Positions 12,877-14,060 of a stretch of DNA of 14,060 nucleotides are shown one piece after another (positions within the stretch are counted from its first letter, which is position 1; each line of letters starts with the position of its first letter). Source of the DNA: Acidimicrobiia bacterium (lineage in GTDB: Bacteria > Actinomycetota > Acidimicrobiia > Acidimicrobiales > Bin134); contig VYDF01000288.1 of assembly GCA_009843565.1 (NCBI GenBank), forward strand, positions 1 through 14,060. Reading direction: 5' to 3'. Below the pieces are notes generated by a model. It made no database searches. It worked only from the letters and a program-made list of their open reading frames with translations, and was not told the DNA's origin. Made by a program: the position numbers and the translations under genes.

Positions 12877-13724
12877 TTGCCCCCGTAGATCTGTTTGCCA
12901 CCGTTGGCGCCTGTCCCACTGAGCGGGGTGTGCTGGCAGTGTCCGGACCCGACGCTGAGTCGTTCTTGCAGGGCCAGCTCAGCCAGGACGTCTCCGGGTT
13001 GTCCAACGGCCAGTCGGCATGGTCGCTGATCTTGCAACCCCAAGGGCGCATCGACGCATTCGTCCGGGTAACCCGCCAATCCGACAGCCACTTCGTCTTG
13101 GACACCGACGGGCCGCTGGAGCAGGTCATTGCCCGGCTCCAGCGGTTCATGCTCCGCACCGACGTAAGCCTGGATCCACTCGATTGGCAGTGCATTTCGG
13201 TGCGAGGGCCGGGCACAGCGGAAGTGGCAGTTTCCGGGGAGGTCATCGGTTTGCTGCCTACCGGGGGGATCGATGTGCTCGGCCCGGCGCCGACGGTGTC
13301 AGAAGATGTGCCCAGAATCGGCGCGGAAGTTCTGGAAGCCCACCGGATTCGGACAGGGTTTCCTCGCATGGGCGTTGATATCGACGATCGCACCATTCCT
13401 GCCGAGGCCGAAGTGGTGCCCTTCTCGGTGAGTTTCACCAAGGGGTGTTTCACCGGACAGGAGCTGGTGGCCCGCATGGACTCCCGGGGCAGCTCCGCCC
13501 CCCGGTACCTACGGGTGCTGACCATCCAAGACCGGGCGGAACTGAAGGGCGGCGACCAAATCGCCAACGATGAAAGCGCTGAAGTCGGTAATGTCACCAG
13601 CTCGGCTTGGGACGCGGCCGCCAACTCCACCGTCGCCCTGGGCTACATCAAGCGCTCCGTGGAGATGCCAGCTGAGGTGACAGTGGCCGGCTTCTTGGCC
13701 CAGGCATCAGCCGTTCCCCGCTGA
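12873..13724 (+). CDS. ygfZ: YgfZ/GcvT-like folate-binding protein
   Basis: The 283-residue protein belongs to the YgfZ family, related to glycine-cleavage T-protein, which helps maintain certain Fe-S enzymes using folate. The signature is KGCFTGQELVARM at 190-202, with C192 in the K-G-C-[YF]-x-G-Q-E pattern. The N-terminal 'VSGPDAESFLQGQLSQDV' (23-40) matches the L-x-G-Q-x-S-x-D family block, and LQPQGRIDAFVRV (54-66) follows. The ATG at 12873 overlaps the trpE stop (ATGA), so it is probably translated from the trpE mRNA by coupling. The frame is open from 12801, but that part overlaps trpE in another frame and is not family-like. Confidence 0.88.
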   Translation: MIAPVDLFATVGACPTERGVLAVSGPDAESFLQGQLSQDVSGLSNGQSAWSLILQPQGRIDAFVRVTRQSDSHFVLDTDGPLEQVIARLQRFMLRTDVSLDPLDWQCISVRGPGTAEVAVSGEVIGLLPTGGIDVLGPAPTVSEDVPRIGAEVLEAHRIRTGFPRMGVDIDDRTIPAEAEVVPFSVSFTKGCFTGQELVARMDSRGSSAPRYLRVLTIQDRAELKGGDQIANDESAEVGNVTSSAWDAAANSTVALGYIKRSVEMPAEVTVAGFLAQASAVPR

Positions 13725-13752
13725 GAACCCATCGCTTGGGAGATGGAGCCGG

Positions 13753-13758
13753 TAGTTT
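13753..13758 (+). promoter_or_regulatory. Possible -10 element of trpF (TAGTTT)
   Basis: TAGTTT within GTAGTTTTG ends 8 nt before GTG 13767, the same arrangement as at hisD. If trpF instead starts at the in-frame ATG 13743, this sequence is coding. Confidence is therefore limited. Confidence 0.4.
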
Positions 13759-13766
13759 TGGAACCA

Positions 13767-14060
13767 GTGTTCATCAAGATCTGCGGCATCACGAACGCCG
13801 ACGATGCCCTGCTGGCCACCGCATTGGGCGCCGATGCGGTTGGCTTTGTCTTGGCCCCGTCGTCCCGCCGGGTAGCTCCGCTCCGGGTCCAGGAAATCGC
13901 CCGCCTGCTTCCTCCGGGCGTGCTCACCGTCGGGGTGTTCCGCGACGAGGCTCCGCAGCGGGTGATCGAGTTGGTGAACCGCTGCGGTCTCAAGGCCGCC
14001 CAGCTCCATGGGCGAGAGAGCATCGCCGACACCCAGGAAGTACACGATCAAGTACCGGTG
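13767..14060 (+). CDS. trpF: Phosphoribosylanthranilate isomerase, 5' part
   Basis: TrpF isomerises N-(5'-phosphoribosyl)anthranilate in tryptophan synthesis. Ninety-eight codons run to the right edge. MFIKICGITNADDA carries the catalytic cysteine C6, followed by 'GADAVGFVLAPSSRRV', the TVGVFRDE strand and AAQLHGRES, all in TrpF order. The catalytic aspartate lies beyond the window. GTG at 13767 gives the typical short N-terminus; an in-frame ATG at 13743 would add MEPVVLEP. The gap from ygfZ is 42 bases with GTG or 18 with ATG. Its presence means PRA isomerase does not depend on a bifunctional PriA here. Confidence 0.93.
   Translation, partial: MFIKICGITNADDALLATALGADAVGFVLAPSSRRVAPLRVQEIARLLPPGVLTVGVFRDEAPQRVIELVNRCGLKAAQLHGRESIADTQEVHDQVPV

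Noticed and set aside
1..14060. Mobile elements, CRISPR arrays, tRNA or rRNA genes, prophage or defence genes
   Set aside because: I saw no transposase motifs, no regularly spaced repeats, no tRNA-like cloverleaf with CCA-side conservation and no rRNA. All large genes are housekeeping or metabolic.

Overview
This window is a dense, G+C-rich stretch (roughly two thirds G+C by eye) with intergenic gaps no longer than about 90 bases. It looks like an actinobacterial chromosome. The reasons are a mycothiol synthase gene, a hisD-C-B-H-A-F core followed by hisI and trpE (an order resembling that of other Actinomycetota), a GroES-like protein ending in GLYL, and many starts that appear leaderless. 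A member of the Acidimicrobiia or a related uncultured lineage is my best guess, from recall of family sequences rather than from a search.

Layout. At 1-1579, on the minus strand, a short operon reads mshD, then a 17-codon mini-ORF, then menG (ubiE), then the start of an AMP-dependent acyl-CoA ligase that runs off the left edge. Divergent from mshD across a 55-base gap is nth (endonuclease III). Then come a zinc alcohol dehydrogenase (+) and a convergent luciferase-like monooxygenase (-), which is preceded by a small helical protein (-). Divergent from that small gene is the histidine operon hisD-hisC-hisB-hisH-hisA-hisF (4717-9869), mostly joined by 4- to 8-base overlaps or very short gaps. 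A minus-strand alpha/beta hydrolase and a plus-strand GroES-like gene then interrupt the series. hisI, trpE, a YgfZ/GcvT-like gene and the 5' part of trpF complete the window.

How it works together. The his genes cover most of the route from phosphoribosyl-AMP to histidine (HisI, HisA, HisF/HisH, HisB, HisC, HisD). hisG, hisE and the histidinol-phosphate phosphatase are not here. trpE and trpF serve tryptophan synthesis. A dedicated trpF next to a HisA-type hisA argues that this lineage does not rely on a dual-function PriA.

Most notable observations. (1) A diverged 50-base tandem duplication of the menG start created a 17-codon reading frame that copies the MenG N-terminus and sits between mshD and menG with ATGA overlaps at both ends. 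(2) The hydrolase and groES-like genes diverge from two -10 hexamers that share one TA dinucleotide, each 9 nt from its start codon. (3) Seven transcription-unit starts carry TAnnnT 6-9 nt upstream and mostly lack a Shine-Dalgarno sequence, which points to leaderless transcription. The same GTAGTTTTG-N6-GTG arrangement is found at both hisD and trpF. I found no phage, transposon, CRISPR array, tRNA or rRNA, and no obviously novel multi-gene system. The oddities are regulatory and evolutionary.
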